A stretch of DNA of 64,000 bases. Origin: Dugong dugon. Its lineage: Eukaryota; Chordata; Mammalia; Sirenia; Dugongidae. This document shows positions 43,591 to 55,149 of the stretch, piece after piece. The notes beneath the pieces are model-generated. The model ran no database searches, had not been told where the DNA came from, and saw only the letters and a program-made list of their open reading frames with translations. Where the stretch lies: positions 36,176,501-36,240,500 of the forward strand of contig CM057469.1 in the NCBI GenBank assembly GCA_030035585.1, given 5' to 3'. The translations under genes were made by a program, and so were the position numbers. How positions within the stretch are numbered: position 1 is the first letter of the stretch; the number at the start of each line of letters is the position of its first letter.

Positions 43591-44130
43591 ATAGTAGCTT
43601 TTGGATAAGGCAAGGTTCCCTTATATCTCTCATATCCCTGAAACATGGACTGGTGTAATGAACATTTATAAGTTTTTAGCTGCCCAGCATCTGACCCTTC
43701 CACTGTCTGGGAATCTTCCTTTTGGAAATTTTGGTGGGTAACAGAATCTCCTCTCCCACTAGAGGGGTCAAAAATCCAGATCCTTGCCTCCACTCCACTC
43801 CTTCCACACACATACAGCCAGGGTGAAGGAAAGTGACCTAAACTTGGTTAACTGAATGCTCTTGCTTGGGACCTTCCATCTGGAGTGAGTGGCACAGATG
43901 TAAGTAGAATCCATTCCACTGGCAGCTGTGGCACCCAGAATCTGGTGGGACAATGGCAACCATCACTGCACTGGTGTCCAGCAGCCACTGGCAATACCAG
44001 CTGTGCCTTAACCAGGCCGTTTTAGGGCTAAATTTAAGTATGGTTCTGCCTATCTAGCTTCCCTCAATTCCTTTCCTGGCTATTGAAACTGTGAATTACT
44101 CAGTATTCTTCTAGTGAATTCCCTTTCTGC
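43591..44130. repeat. Partly duplicated, otherwise unidentified sequence
   Basis: 43591-43700 is roughly 90% identical by eye to 41986-42092 (TAGTAGCTTTTGGATA, CTTATATCTCTCATATCCC, GCTGCCCAGCATCTGACCC). The rest, to about 44130, has blocks such as TTGGGACCTTCCATCTGGAG that suggest an old dispersed element, but the family was not identified. Minus-strand frames of 63-80 codons here are not supported as genes. Confidence 0.5.
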
Positions 44131-44207
44131 CAAGATAGTTTAGCATAGAAGGGGAGGGGTACAGAAATTAAGGGATTGCAGAAATAATCTGTTTTCCCAT
44201 TTCTCAT

Positions 44208-44421
44208 ATGTTGTTGTTGTTGTTAGCTGCCGCCGAGTCAGCCCCTGGCTTATGGAGACCCCGTGCGTTACAGAGTAGACCAGCTCCATAGGATTTTTTT
44301 GGCTCTTGTCTTTAAGAAAGTAGATCGCCAGGCCTTTTCTTCCACAGAGCCTTGAGTGAGTTCCAATTGCCAACCTTTTGGTTAGCAGCTGATCGCAAAC
44401 CACTTGTGCCACCCAGGCTCC
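44208..44421 (-). mobile_element. AfroSINE, long variant, antisense
   Basis: (GTT)n start, GCTGCCGCCGAGTCAGCCCC through TTGTGCCACCCAGGCTCC. Near-identical host text GGATTGCAGAAATAATC at 44174-44190 and GGAATTGCAGAAATAATC at 44434-44451 lies on both sides, separated from the SINE by short spacers; these may be an extended target duplication. Confidence 0.88.
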
Positions 44422-44429
44422 TTAGGAAC

Positions 44430-44905
44430 TCAAGGAATTGCAGAAATAATCAGTATAGCCACCCTCTACTCAGTTTAATGGGGTTAGCCATGTTTTTTCT
44501 TCCTCTGGGCCCTAATTTTATGACCCTAGTCATCAGAGTCCCAAAATCTAAGGCTACATCTGCATTCATTTTGCATAAACTGAAATGAATTTGCCCCTAA
44601 TTACATGCTTCCTTCTGTTAACTCAGTTCATTGATTATTCCAAAATAATAAGCCCTCCTCTCAAGCTTTTGATCTGAATTTTTACTATCTGCCAAGAATG
44701 TTTAGTGTCTACATTAAAAACTAATATTGCACAGAATTCTGAAGGGAAAGACTCCATATAAATCTCTCTTAGCTAAAAATTATTAGAAATGCAAAGTGCT
44801 TTTTAGTTTTTCTTGAACTCCTTTTGCCAACAAGAGCTTTCCTAATCAAGCATTTCATCTGGGCAATCAATGTCTTGCTTGCTGAAATTACATGAAAAAA
44901 TAATC
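44430..44905. other. Unique sequence
   Basis: Nothing supported. Confidence 0.4.
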
Positions 44906-44922
44906 TTCTTCTTTAAATTTTT

Positions 44923-45441
44923 TATTTTTTATTGTACTTCAGGTGAAGGCTTACAGAACAAATAGTTTCTCATGAAACACTAGTACACATATTGTTTTAT
45001 GACATTGGTTAACAACCCCACAACATGTCAACCTCTAACTTCTCAACCTTTTTTTTTAGTAAAAATACCCATAGCCAAGGATACACCATTTCAAAAATTT
45101 CTACATGCACAGTTGTGACATTGACTACGCTCTTCCAATTGTGCTGCTATTCTCACTTAAGATGAAGGCTTACAGAACAAAATAGTTTCTCATTGAACAG
45201 TTACTACACATGTTGCCCTATGACAATGGTTAACAATCTCACAACACATCAACAATATCCTTACTCAGCCTTGGGTTCCCTATCACCAGCTTCCTAGTCC
45301 CCTTCTGCATTTTGGCCCTTGTCACTGGACTACTGTACCTCATTAGTCCCATTTGGTTTTACGGGGTGGTCCACTCCGAGGTTGAACAGTGAACCTAGGA
45401 GATAACTTTACCAGTGAGCTAAAAGGGTGTCTGGGGGCCAT
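44923..45441 (-). mobile_element. L1 3' UTR insertion, antisense
   Basis: Plus-strand text TTTATTGTACTTCAGGTGAA and CAACCCCACAACATGTCAAC is the reverse of the L1 tail at 2123-2840. Duplication CTTCTTTAAATTTTT at 44908-44922 and 45444-45458. Two versions of the terminal module are present (about 44935-45025 and 45160-45255). Confidence 0.9.
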
Positions 45442-45619
45442 ATCTTCTTTAAATTTTTGCCAAAATATTTCAACTGCCACATTTGAGGTCATTTTTATGA
45501 TTCTTTTCTGCAGAAATTTTAAATCTCCTTTCTGCAATATCTTGTGGAGTCTCAAAATTTCTCAAGTGACGATATGAAAAAACACAGAATAAAATTAATT
45601 TGCATTTACTTTATCACAA

Positions 45620-46230
45620 ACAATCACAGCAAATATTTGATAATCTGTTATGGGCCAGACACTGTGCTACGGTGCTATAGGAGTCAGCAAGATAGACAGG
45701 GTCTGTCTTTTCTTCAAGGGTTGTAAGTTAGCATGGAAGATAGAATACTTATAATTACGAGTTTGTTACATACCCTGAAGGCTAAAGTACATGGCATATT
45801 TAACTACGGGAATCAATCAAGTCTGAGATGGACAGAGAAGGCTTCCATAAGAAAGTAACATTTAAGCTGCAAGCTAAAGGATAATAAGTAGGAATTAGTT
45901 AGGCAAAGAGAGGGGGCCAAATGTTTTAGGCAGAGAGAACCAAAAAAGAAAAGAAAAACCAAACCATTTGGTGTCCAGTCGATTATGATTCCTGGCATAA
46001 CCTTTTAGAAGTAGATCCCCAGCCTTTTTTCCAAGGCGCCTACCACCAACCTTGCAGTTAGTAGCTAAGTGCCCAACCGTTTGCACCACCCAGGGACTCC
46101 TGCAGAGAGAATAGCATGTGCAAAAGCTCTGAGGCAGGACAAAGCATGGAACTGACAGAAATCTAGTTTGGCTGAAAGAAATAGAGACATTCAGAGGAAG
46201 CCTTGCAGAGAAGATGCTGCAGAGGTAGGC
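45620..46230 (+). mobile_element. Old mammal-wide repeat split by an AfroSINE
   Basis: TGGGCCAGACACTGTGCTAC, AGGCTTCCATAAGAAAGTAA and, after the SINE, AGCATGTGCAAAAGCTCTG and GAGGCAGGACAAAGCATGG are blocks of a common old mammalian repeat (LINE-2 or a related element; exact family unsure). Confidence 0.5.
45952..46101 (-). mobile_element. AfroSINE, long variant with internal deletion, antisense
   Basis: ACCAAACCATTTGGTGTCC through TTTGCACCACCCAGGGACTCC, lacking part of the middle between the tail and the AGAAGTAGATCCCCAGCC block. A GCAGAGAGA duplication flanks it (45930-45938; 46102-46110). Confidence 0.85.
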
Positions 46231-46239
46231 AGGTAGGAT

Positions 46240-46302
46240 GAGCATTTCTGTACGAATCTTTGTGGACATATGTTTTCATTTCTCTTGAGTAAATATCTCA
46301 GA
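46240..46302 (-). mobile_element. Inverted L1 ORF2 fragment
   Basis: The text ATTTCTCTTGAGTAAATATC is the reverse complement of L1 sequence found in direct orientation at about 46722-46775. It is a short inverted piece of the neighbouring L1. Confidence 0.7.
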
Positions 46303-46589
46303 GTGAGGGCTGAAAAGCTGAGGAGTAAGGTAATAAGACTTGCTTGTTAAAGAGACAACTCTCTCGTTATAGAGTGTAAAATGTATTGGAGGCGGAGCAA
46401 AACTATACAGCAAGGATCTTGATCAATCCTTCTTTCTTGAAACCTCTTCCTTTCATTTCTTATGAAATCGTACCTGGTTTTTCTATTGCTCCGCCCACTA
46501 CTTCTCAGTCTTTTTTTGATAGATCTACCTTCTCTATTAGGCATTTAAATGTTGATGTTCTAATACTGAACACACACACACAGTTTGCA

Positions 46590-47217
46590 AGGATGTAGAA
46601 TGCTAATTCTTCCATGCATTGTTAATGGGAATGTAAAATGGTACAACTGCTTTGGAAAAGGTCTGACAGTTTCTTATAAAAACAAAATATCTACCAACTT
46701 ATGACTTGATAAGCAATTTCACTCTGAGATATTTACTCAAGAGAAATGAAAACATAGATTTGTACAAAAATGTTCGAAGTGGCTTCATTCATAGCAGTCT
46801 CCAAAATGGAAACAGTCTAGGTGTCCATCAATAGGAGAAAGTCTAGACAAACCATGGGATATCTAAACAATACAATTCTTCTCAGCAACTGAAAGGAACA
46901 AATTAATGCTACATAATGCAAATCTCAAAAATATTATACTGTATGAAAGAAGGCTTAAACAACAACAATAAAAAAGAATATATACTGTACAATTCCATTT
47001 ATATAAAGTTCTAGAACAGGCAAAACTAATTTTTGGTGAAAAAATATCAGAACTGTGAATGCCTCTGAAGGTAGATGTAGGGATTCACTGGGAAGGTACT
47101 TGAGGGAATTTTCTGGGGTGATGCTAATGTCTATATATTGATAGGACTTTGTGTTATACAGATGTATGCATTTGTCAAAACTCACAGAATAGCACACTTA
47201 AGGTTGGTACATTTGAC
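46590..47217 (+). pseudogene. L1 ORF2 C-terminus and 3' UTR
   Basis: GTTAATGGGAATGTAAAATG, CTCAAGAGAAATGAAAACAT, GTCCATCAATAGGAG and TGTATGCATTTGTCAAAACTC are standard old L1 text. No intact frame. A (CA)n microsatellite precedes it at 46571-46582. Confidence 0.8.
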
Positions 47218-47568
47218 TAAGTCTTAGTGCTACTATAGCAGAAATACCGCAAGTGGATCACTTTAACAAACAGAAATTTATTTTCTCACAATTTAGGAGG
47301 CTAGAAGCCTGAATTCAGAGCACCAGCTCTAGGTGAAGCCTTTCTCTCTCTGTCAGCTCTAGAGGAAGGTCCTTGTCTCTTCAGCTTTTGCTTCCTGGTT
47401 CCTTAGAGATCTCTATGCATCTTGGCATCTATCTTACCCCATCTCTCCTCCGCTTGATTGTTTAATATTGTTTATTTCTCAAAATTGACTCAAGATACAC
47501 ACTACGCTGACACAAAATTAACACAGCAACGACAATCTATTCCCAAATGGAATTATAACCGCATGCAT

Positions 47569-49512
47569 GTTGTTGTCATCAGGTGCCGCTGAGTTGCTCC
47601 TGACTCATAGCGACCCTATATACAATAGAATGAAACACTGCCCTGTCCTACACCATCCTCACAATAGCTGTTATGCTTGAGCCCATCGTTGCAGCCACTG
47701 TGTCAGTTCATCTAGTTGAGGGTCTTCCTCTTTTTTGCTGACCCTCTACTTTACCAAGCGTGAGGTCCTTCTCCAGGGACTGGTCCCTCCTGATAACATG
47801 TCCAAAGTACGTGAGACGAAGTCTTGCCATCCTTGCTTCTAATGCACATTCTGGATGTACTTCTTCCAAGACAGATTTGTTCTTTCTTCTGGAAGTCCAT
47901 GTTTTATTCAATATTCTTCACCAACACCATAACTCAAAGGCATCAATTCTTCTTCTGTCTTCCTTATTCATTGTCCAGTTTTTGCATGCATATGAGGCGA
48001 TTAAAAACACCATAGCTTTGGTCAGGCACACTTTAGTCCTTAAGGTGACATCTTTGGTTTTTAACACTTTAAAGAGGTCTTTCTTTGCAACAGATTTGCC
48101 CAGTGCAATACGTCATTTGATTTCTTGACTGCTGCTTCCATGGGGGAGGTCTGGTTGCATAGTGGTTAAGAGCTCGGCTGCTAATCAAAAAGTCAGCAGT
48201 TCAAACTCATCAGTCACTCCTTGGAAACCTTATGGGGCAGCTTTACTCTGTCCTATAGGGTTGCTATGAGTCAGAATCGAATTCATGGCAATGGTTTCTT
48301 TTGGTTTGCTTCTATGGGCATTGATTGTGGATCCAAGTAAAATGAAAAATGAAATCCTTGACAACTTCAATATTTTCTCTGTTTATCATGACATTACTTA
48401 TTGGTCCAGTTGTGAGGATTTTTGTTTTCTTTATGTTGAGGTGCAACACATACTGAAGGCTGTAGTCTTTGCTCTTCATCAGTAAGTGTTTACGGATTGA
48501 ATAAGTATGGTGAAAGTTTACAACTCTGACAAACACCTTTCCTGACTTTAAACCACACAGAATCCCCTTACCATGCAGTATCCCCTAGATCTGTGTGAAT
48601 GACTGCCTCTTGGTCTGTGTACAGGTTCTTCATGAGCACAATCAAGTGTTCTGGAATTCCCACTCTTCGCAGTGTTATCCATAATTTGTTGTGATCCATG
48701 CAGTCGAATGCCTTCGAGTCAGTAAAACACCAGTAAACATCTTTTTGGCATTCTCTGATTTCAGCCAACATCCACCTGACATCAGCAATGATATCCCTCA
48801 TTCCACATCCTCTTCTGAATCTGGCTTGAATTTCTGGCAGTTCCCTATCAATGTACTGCTACAAACACTTTTGAATGATCTCCAGCAAAATTTTACTTGT
48901 GTGTGATATTAATGATATTGTTTGATAATGTTCCCATTCTGTTGGATCACCTTTCTTTGGAATGGGCACAAATATGGATCTCTTCCGGTAGGTTAGCCAG
49001 TCCATTTCAGCTCACTAATCCCTAGGATATCGATTTTTATGTGGTTTATTTCATTTTTAACAACTTCCAATTTTCCTAGATTCATACTTTGTACATTCCA
49101 TGTTCTGATTATTAACGGATATTTGCAGCTGTTTCTTCTTATTTTGAGTTGTGCCACCTAAGCAAATGAAGGTCCCAAAAGCTTGACTCCATCCATGTCA
49201 TTAAGGTTCCCTCTATTTTGAGGAGGGAGCTCTTCCCCAGTCGTATTTTGAGTGCCTTTCAACCTGAGGGGCTCATCTTCCCGCACTGTATCAGACCATG
49301 TTCCCCTGCTATTCATAAGGTTTTCACTGGCCGATTTTTTCAGAAGTAGACTGCCAGGTCCTTCTTTCTAGTCTGTCTTAGTTGGGAAGCTCCATTGAAT
49401 CCTGTCCACCATAGGTGACCCTGCTGGTATTTATAATACTGGTGGTATAGCTTTCAGCATCACAGCAACACGCAAGCCACCACAGTATGACAAAATGACA
49501 GATGAGTTGTGG
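47569..49512 (-). pseudogene. Internally deleted RTE LINE, antisense, with both termini
   Basis: On the minus strand the element begins near 49512 with a 5' end containing GGCTTGCGTGTTGCTGTGATG, then a 5' leader and the start of the endonuclease region (to about 49000), then jumps into the middle of the RT domain (from about 48998; 48801-48568 encodes DITADVRWMLAEIRE-like and VYWCFTDSKAFDCMDHNKLW, the RT motif with the first catalytic Asp region), and continues to the 3' terminus at 47569. Most of the endonuclease and the RT N-terminus are missing. An AfroSINE lies inside at 48145-48307. Duplication AACCGCATGCAT at 47557-47568 and AACCACAGGCAT at 49513-49524 (two mismatches). Confidence 0.85.
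48145..48307 (+). mobile_element. AfroSINE, sense, nested in RTE
   Basis: GGAGGTCTGGTTGCATAGTG through CGAATTCATGGCAATGG plus T/G-rich tail. Duplication GCTTCCATGGG at 48134-48144 and GCTTCTATGGG at 48308-48318. The RTE ORF2 text continues across it. Confidence 0.92.
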
Positions 49513-49662
49513 AACCACAGGCATAAAGATTAGGATTTACAATACATATTTTTTGGGGGACATAATTCAATCCATAACTCACTATATGTAAATTTCACTT
49601 GAAAAAAGATTAATTAGGCCCAAAATTGTTCCGGTGAGTTCAACAAGAAACAAGTAATTCCA

Positions 49663-49745
49663 TCTATGTAGTAACTGTTTAATGAGAAGCTAGTTTGTTC
49701 TGTAAAACTTCATCTAAAGTTCAATTAAAAAAAAAAGAAAGAAAA
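49663..49745 (+). mobile_element. 83-bp L1 tail insertion
   Basis: Only the last module of the L1 3' UTR (GTAACTGTTTAATGAGAAGC, TTCTGTAAAACTTCATC) and its A-rich tail, bounded by a perfect 18-bp duplication AAGAAACAAGTAATTCCA at 49645-49662 and 49746-49763. Confidence 0.92.
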
Positions 49746-49791
49746 AAGAAACAAGTAATTCCAATCATACACAAACTGCTCCAAATTTGAA

Positions 49792-50492
49792 CTCTGGTGA
49801 GTGGCGTCTGGAGTCTTAAAGCTAGCAAGCGACCATCTAAGATGCATCAATTGGTCCAACCCCACCTGGGGCAAAGGAGAATGAAGAACACCAAAGACAC
49901 AAGGCAAGTATTAGCCCAAGAGACAGAAAGGGCCACATAAACCAGAGACTTCATCAGCCTGAGACCAGAAGAACTAGATGGTGCCTGGCTACTACCAATG
50001 ACCACCCTGACAGGGAACAAAATAGAGAGTCCCTGATGGAGCACGAGAAAAGTGGGGTGCAAAACTCAAATTCTAGTCAGAAGACCAGACTTAATGGTTT
50101 GATTGAGACTGGAGGAACCCCAGAAGACATGGCCCCGGCACTCTCTGTTAGCACAAAACTAAAACCATTCCTGAGGCCAACTCTTCAGACAAAGATTAGA
50201 CTGGACTACGGGACATAAAACAATACTCGTGAAGCATGTGCTCCTTAGCTCAAGTAGACACAAGAAACTAAATGGGAATCTCCTGTCCAGAGGCAAGATG
50301 AGAAGGCAGAGAGACTCTGGAGCTGGTTGAATGGACACCAGAAATCTGAGGTAGAAAGGAGGAGTGTGCTGTCACAGTATAGGGAGAAAAACTAGGGTCA
50401 CATAACAATGTATATATAAATTTTTGTATGAGAAACTAACTTGAATTGTAAACTTTCACTTAAAACACAACAATAAAAAAAAAAAAAAAAAG
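49792..50492 (+). mobile_element. L1 3' UTR insertion (afrotherian-type tail)
   Basis: CTGGTGAGTGGCGTCTGGAG, AGCTAGCAAGCGACCATC, GACCACCCTGACAGGGAAC and CTTGAATTGTAAACTTTCAC, then an A-rich tail. Duplication of 17 bp with two mismatches (ACTGCTCCAAATTTGAA at 49775-49791; ACTACTCCGAATTTGAA at 50493-50509). Short frames on both strands are UTR. Confidence 0.9.
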
Positions 50493-50509
50493 ACTACTCC
50501 GAATTTGAA

Positions 50510-51495
50510 AAAAAGGGAACATTCCCCAAATGTTTTAAGAGGTAAGCATAACCTAAATACCAAAATCTGATGAGGGCTGCAGGCTTTGAGAAAGGAAAAT
50601 TCTATGCCATTCTAATTCATGAATATAGCTTCAAAATTCAGCAATGTATAAAAAACATAATGTTCTGTGAATAAGTTGGGGTTGTTTCAGGAATGTAAAG
50701 TTGGATTAATTCTCTAGACTCAATTAATGTAATTTACCACATTAAAGATTAAAGGAGAAATATCATATGATCATTCCAATAGATGCAGACATATGACTTC
50801 ACAAAATTCAACATCTATTTGTAATTTTTACAAAGGCTTTTAGCTAACTAGAACTTTTATGCCATCACCATCAACAGCAAACACCTCTAGCAAGCATCAT
50901 GCTTATTAGCAAATAATTAAAATATTCCCTTTAAGGTTAGGAATAGGACAGCGTGCCTGCTATCGTCACTTGTGTTTGACACTGTACTAGAGATCCTAGT
51001 CAGGACAATAAGAAAAGAAAAATAAATTAAAATATAAGGATGGAAAAGGAAGAAACAAAACTGTAATTGTTCACAAATAATATAATTGCCTATGTAAAAA
51101 AAATCCAAAAGAAACTATTAGAATTTATTCAAAAGATAAGCTATTAGAATTAATAAAGAGTTTAGCAAGATTCTGGACCTAAAATCAATATACAAAAATA
51201 GAAAATTGTTTCCTTCACAATAGTATCAAAAAAAAAAAGAAAGAAAGAAAAGAAAATACCTAGGAGTAAACCTATACAAAGATGTGTTTTTAGAGCAATA
51301 TTAAAGAGGATCCAAACAAATGAAGACATAGACCATTTTTATGGATAGGAAACTCCAATATCATAAAAATGTTAGTTATCTACAAGATGATCTACAAACT
51401 CAGTGAACTTTTAATTAATATTCCTACGTTCTATGGGATATTTCGTGACAAGGTGATTCTAAAATTTAGAATGTGGAAATATAAAAGTCTAAGAA
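50510..51495 (+). pseudogene. Old L1 ORF2 (RT domain), decayed, left part
   Basis: TCCAATAGATGCAGACATA, AGGATGGAAAAGGAAG and AAAATCAATATACAAAAATA mark the RT and post-RT region of an old L1. It continues after a younger L1 at about 54580-54985 and then to about 56350. Confidence 0.75.
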
Positions 51496-51496
51496 A

Positions 51497-54400
51497 AGAC
51501 ATAATAAAGGGCATTTATACAAAGCCAACAGGCAACATCATTCTAAATGGAGAGAGACTGAAAGCATTCCTCCTGAGAATGGGATCCAGACAAGGATGCC
51601 CTTTATCATCACTCTTATTCAACATTATGCTACAGGTCCAAACCAGAACAATAAGGCAAGAAAAAGAAATAAAGGGCATCCAAATTGGTAAGGAAGAAGT
51701 AAAAACGTATCCCTATTTGCAGATAATATGATCTTACACACAGAAAACCCCAAAGAATCCACAAGAAACCTATTGGAACTAATAGAAGATTTCAGCAAAG
51801 TAGCAGGATACAAGACTGACATATAAAAATTAGTCGGATTCCTCTACACCAACAAAGAGAACTTTGAAAAGGAAATCATCAAATCAATACCACTTACAAT
51901 AGCCCCCAAGAAGATAAAGTATCTAGGGATAAGTCTAACTAGGGACATAAAAGACTATACAAAGAAAACTACAAAAGACTACTGCAAGAAAACAAAAGAG
52001 ACCTACATAAGTGGAGAAACATACCTTGCTCATGGATAGGAAGACTCAACATTTTGAAAACGTCTATTCTACCCAAAGCGATCTACAGATACAATGCAAT
52101 CCTGATCCAAATTCCAATGGCATTTTTTAATGAGATGGAGAAACAAATCACCAACTTCATATGGAAAGGGAAGAGGCCCTGGATAAGTAAAGTATTACTG
52201 AAGAAGAATAAACTGGGAGGCCTCACACTACCTCATATTAGAGCCTGTTATATTGCCACGGTAGTCAAAACAGCCTGGTAGTGGTACAACAACAGAAACA
52301 GCCCAATGGAACAGAATCAAGAACCCAGATGTAAATCCATCCACCTATGAGCAACTGATATTTGACAAAGTCCCAAAGTCCTTTCAATGGGGAAAAGACA
52401 GTCTCTTTAACAAATGGTGCTGGCATAACTGGATATCCATCTGTGAAAAAATGGAACAGGACCCATACCTCACACCATACACAAAAACTAACTCAAAATG
52501 GATCAAAGACCTAAACATAAAATCTAAAACGATAAAGATCTTGGAAGAAAAAAATAGGGACAATGCTAGCGGCCCTAATACATGGCATAAATAGTATACA
52601 AACCATAACTAACAATGCACAAACACCAGAAGAGAAACTAGGTAACTGGGAGCTCCTAAAAATCAAACACTTATGCTCATCAAAGGACTTCACCAAAAGA
52701 GTGAAAAGAGAACCTACAGACTGGGAAAAAAATTGTGGCTACAACATATCCAATAAGGGTCTAAACTCTAAAATCTATGAGATACTGCAACACCTCAACA
52801 ACAAACAGGCAAATAACCCAATTAAAAAACGGGCAAAGGATGTAAACAGACACTTCACCAAAGAAGACATTCAGGCGGCTAACAGACACCTGAGGATATG
52901 CTCACAATCATTGTCCATTAGATACATGCAAATCAAAACTGCAATGAGATACCGTCTCACTCTGACGATGCTGGCACTAATCCCCAAAAAACACAAAAGG
53001 ACAAATGTTGGAGAGGTTGTGGGGAGATTGGAACTCTTATGCATTACTGATGGGAATGTAAAATGATACAATCACTTTGGAAAACAATATGGCGCTTCTT
53101 TAAAAAGCAAGAAATAGAGATACCATAAGATCCAGCAATCCCACTCTTAGTAATACACCTGAGAGAAATAAGAGCCGTCACATGACTAGATATATGCACA
53201 TCCATGTTCATTGCAGTGCTATGCACAAAAGCAAAAAGATGGAAACAACCTAAATGCCCATCAACAGATGAATGGATAAACAAACTATGGTACATACACA
53301 CAATGGAATACTATGCAAAGATAAAAAACAATGATGAATTTGCGAAACACCTCACAACATGGATGAATCTGGAGGGCATTATGCTGAGTGAAATTAATAA
53401 GCCACAAAAGGACAAATATTGTATAAGACCACTATTATAAGAACTCAAGAAAAGGTTTAAACACAGAAAAAAGCATTCTTTGATGGTTAAGAGGGGAGGA
53501 GGGAAGGAGAGGGGAAATCACTAACTTGATAGTAGACAAGGGTCAGCTTCAGTGAAGGAAGGATAACACAAAATACAGGGGAAGTCAGCACACCTGGACC
53601 AAAGCAAAAGCAAAGATGTTTCCTAGACACATCCAAACACTTTGAGGGACAGAGTAGCTGGGGCTGGGGCCTGGGGACTATAGTTTTGGGGGACATCTAG
53701 GCTAATTGGCATAACATAGTTTATAAAGAAAATGTTCTGCATACCCCTATGGTGAGTAGCTTCCGGGGTCTTAAAAGCTTGTGAGCGGCCATCTAAGATA
53801 CATCTATTGGTCCCATTGATGAAGAAAACCAAAGACACAAGGAAAATACCAGCCCAAAGGACTAAAGGACCGAGTGAACCAGAGACTTCACCAGCCTGAG
53901 ACCAGAAGAACTAGATGGTGTCCGACTATCACCAATGACTGCTCTGACAGAGAACACAACAGAGATTCCCAGACAGAGCAGGAGAAAAATGTAGAACAGA
54001 ACTCAAATTTGCGTAAAAAAACCCCAGACTTAATGGTCGGACAGAGACTGGAGGAACCCTCAAAACTATGGCCCCCAGACACTCTGTTAACCCAGAACTG
54101 CAACCATTCCCAAAGTCTACTCTTCAGACAAAGTTTAGACAGGCCTATAAAACAAAAAGGAAACACTGGTGGCATAGTGCTTAAGTGCTATGGCTGCTAA
54201 CCAAAAGGTCAGCAGTTCAATCCGCCATGCGCTCCTTGGAAACTCTATGGGGCACTTCTACTCTGTCCTGTAGGGTCACTATCAGTCGGAATTGACTCAA
54301 CGGCAGCAGGTTTTTATAAAACAAAAAACAATACACATGAGGAATGTGCTTCTTAATTCAATCAAATATATGAGTTAAATGGGCAGCTCCTGTCCAGAGG

Positions 54401-54578
54401 CAGGATGAGAAGGCAGGAAGGGACAGGAATTGATCAAATGGACACAGGGAACCCGGGCTGGAAAGGAGGAGTGTGCTGTCACATTGTGGGGATTGCAACC
54501 CATGTCACAAAACAACACTTGTATAAATTTTTGAATGAGAAATTGACTTGAGTTGTAAATTTTCACCTAAAAAAAAGA
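51497..54578 (+). pseudogene. Younger L1: ORF2 from RT motif to 3' UTR
   Basis: Starts within the RT domain (51500-51731 includes [16 protein letters not shown], the conserved QGCPLSPLLFN-type motif). The catalytic FADD motif reads Phe-Ala-Asp-Asn at about 51714-51731, after a frameshift. Further frames at 52054-52281 ([20 protein letters not shown]), 52563-53066 (NPIKKRAKDVNRHFTKEDIQ) and 53204-53440 (YIHTMEYYAKIKNNDEF) cover the C-terminal part. The 3' UTR runs 53445-54578 and carries an AfroSINE. Frameshifts and stops make it inactive, although segments are well preserved. Confidence 0.88.
54159..54314 (+). mobile_element. AfroSINE, sense, nested in L1 3' UTR
   Basis: GGAAACACTGGTGGCATAG through GTCGGAATTGACTCAACGG with a perfect 13-bp duplication TATAAAACAAAAA at 54146-54158 and 54315-54327. 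Confidence 0.95.
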
Positions 54579-55149
54579 ATAGCCAAGACACTCTTGCAAA
54601 ACAACAAAATGGGGGGTTTGTGCTATCAGATGAAGGCAACATAAATTACAGTAATTAAGCAGAGATTGATCATAACAGCAATTGAACAAAATACAGTCCA
54701 GAAATGGAGTTATACTTGTGAAGATTCTTGCTCTTTGACAGAGGTGGTATTGTAGATCAGAGTGAAAAGTATGGTCTTTTCAATAAATGATATTGGAATA
54801 ATCAGTTATCTATATTGAGAAAAAATGAAATTGAACCTTTACCTCACACCATACACAAAAATAATTTCCAGGTAGATTAGGCATTTAATGTGAAATGTGA
54901 AACTGTAAGTCTTACATAAGACAAATGCAGTGAAATATCTTTATGACCTGGGGGAAGAATGCCTTAAATAAGACATAAAGGACTAACCATAATAGAAAAT
55001 AATAATAACTTGTAGAAACTATTGAATTGGTGTATGTTTTGCTGTGTATATTCTCAACAACAACAAAATAAATAAAATTACATTAATAAAGAAAATAATA
55101 ATCAGCTTCTACCATAAAATTATGACAATCAAAAGGTAACATAAGGAAA

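Larger units (their letters stand above)
47218..49590 (-). mobile_element. MLT1-like LTR split by an RTE element
   Basis: The LTR body is at 47218-47556 (AACAGAAATTTATTTTCTCA, GGAGGCTAGAAGCCTGAATT), and its remaining end resumes at 49525-49590 (GATTAGGATTTACAATACAT, GGGGGACATAATTCAATCC). The intervening DNA at 47569-49512 is an RTE insertion. Same family as the LTR at 1345-1925. Confidence 0.75.
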
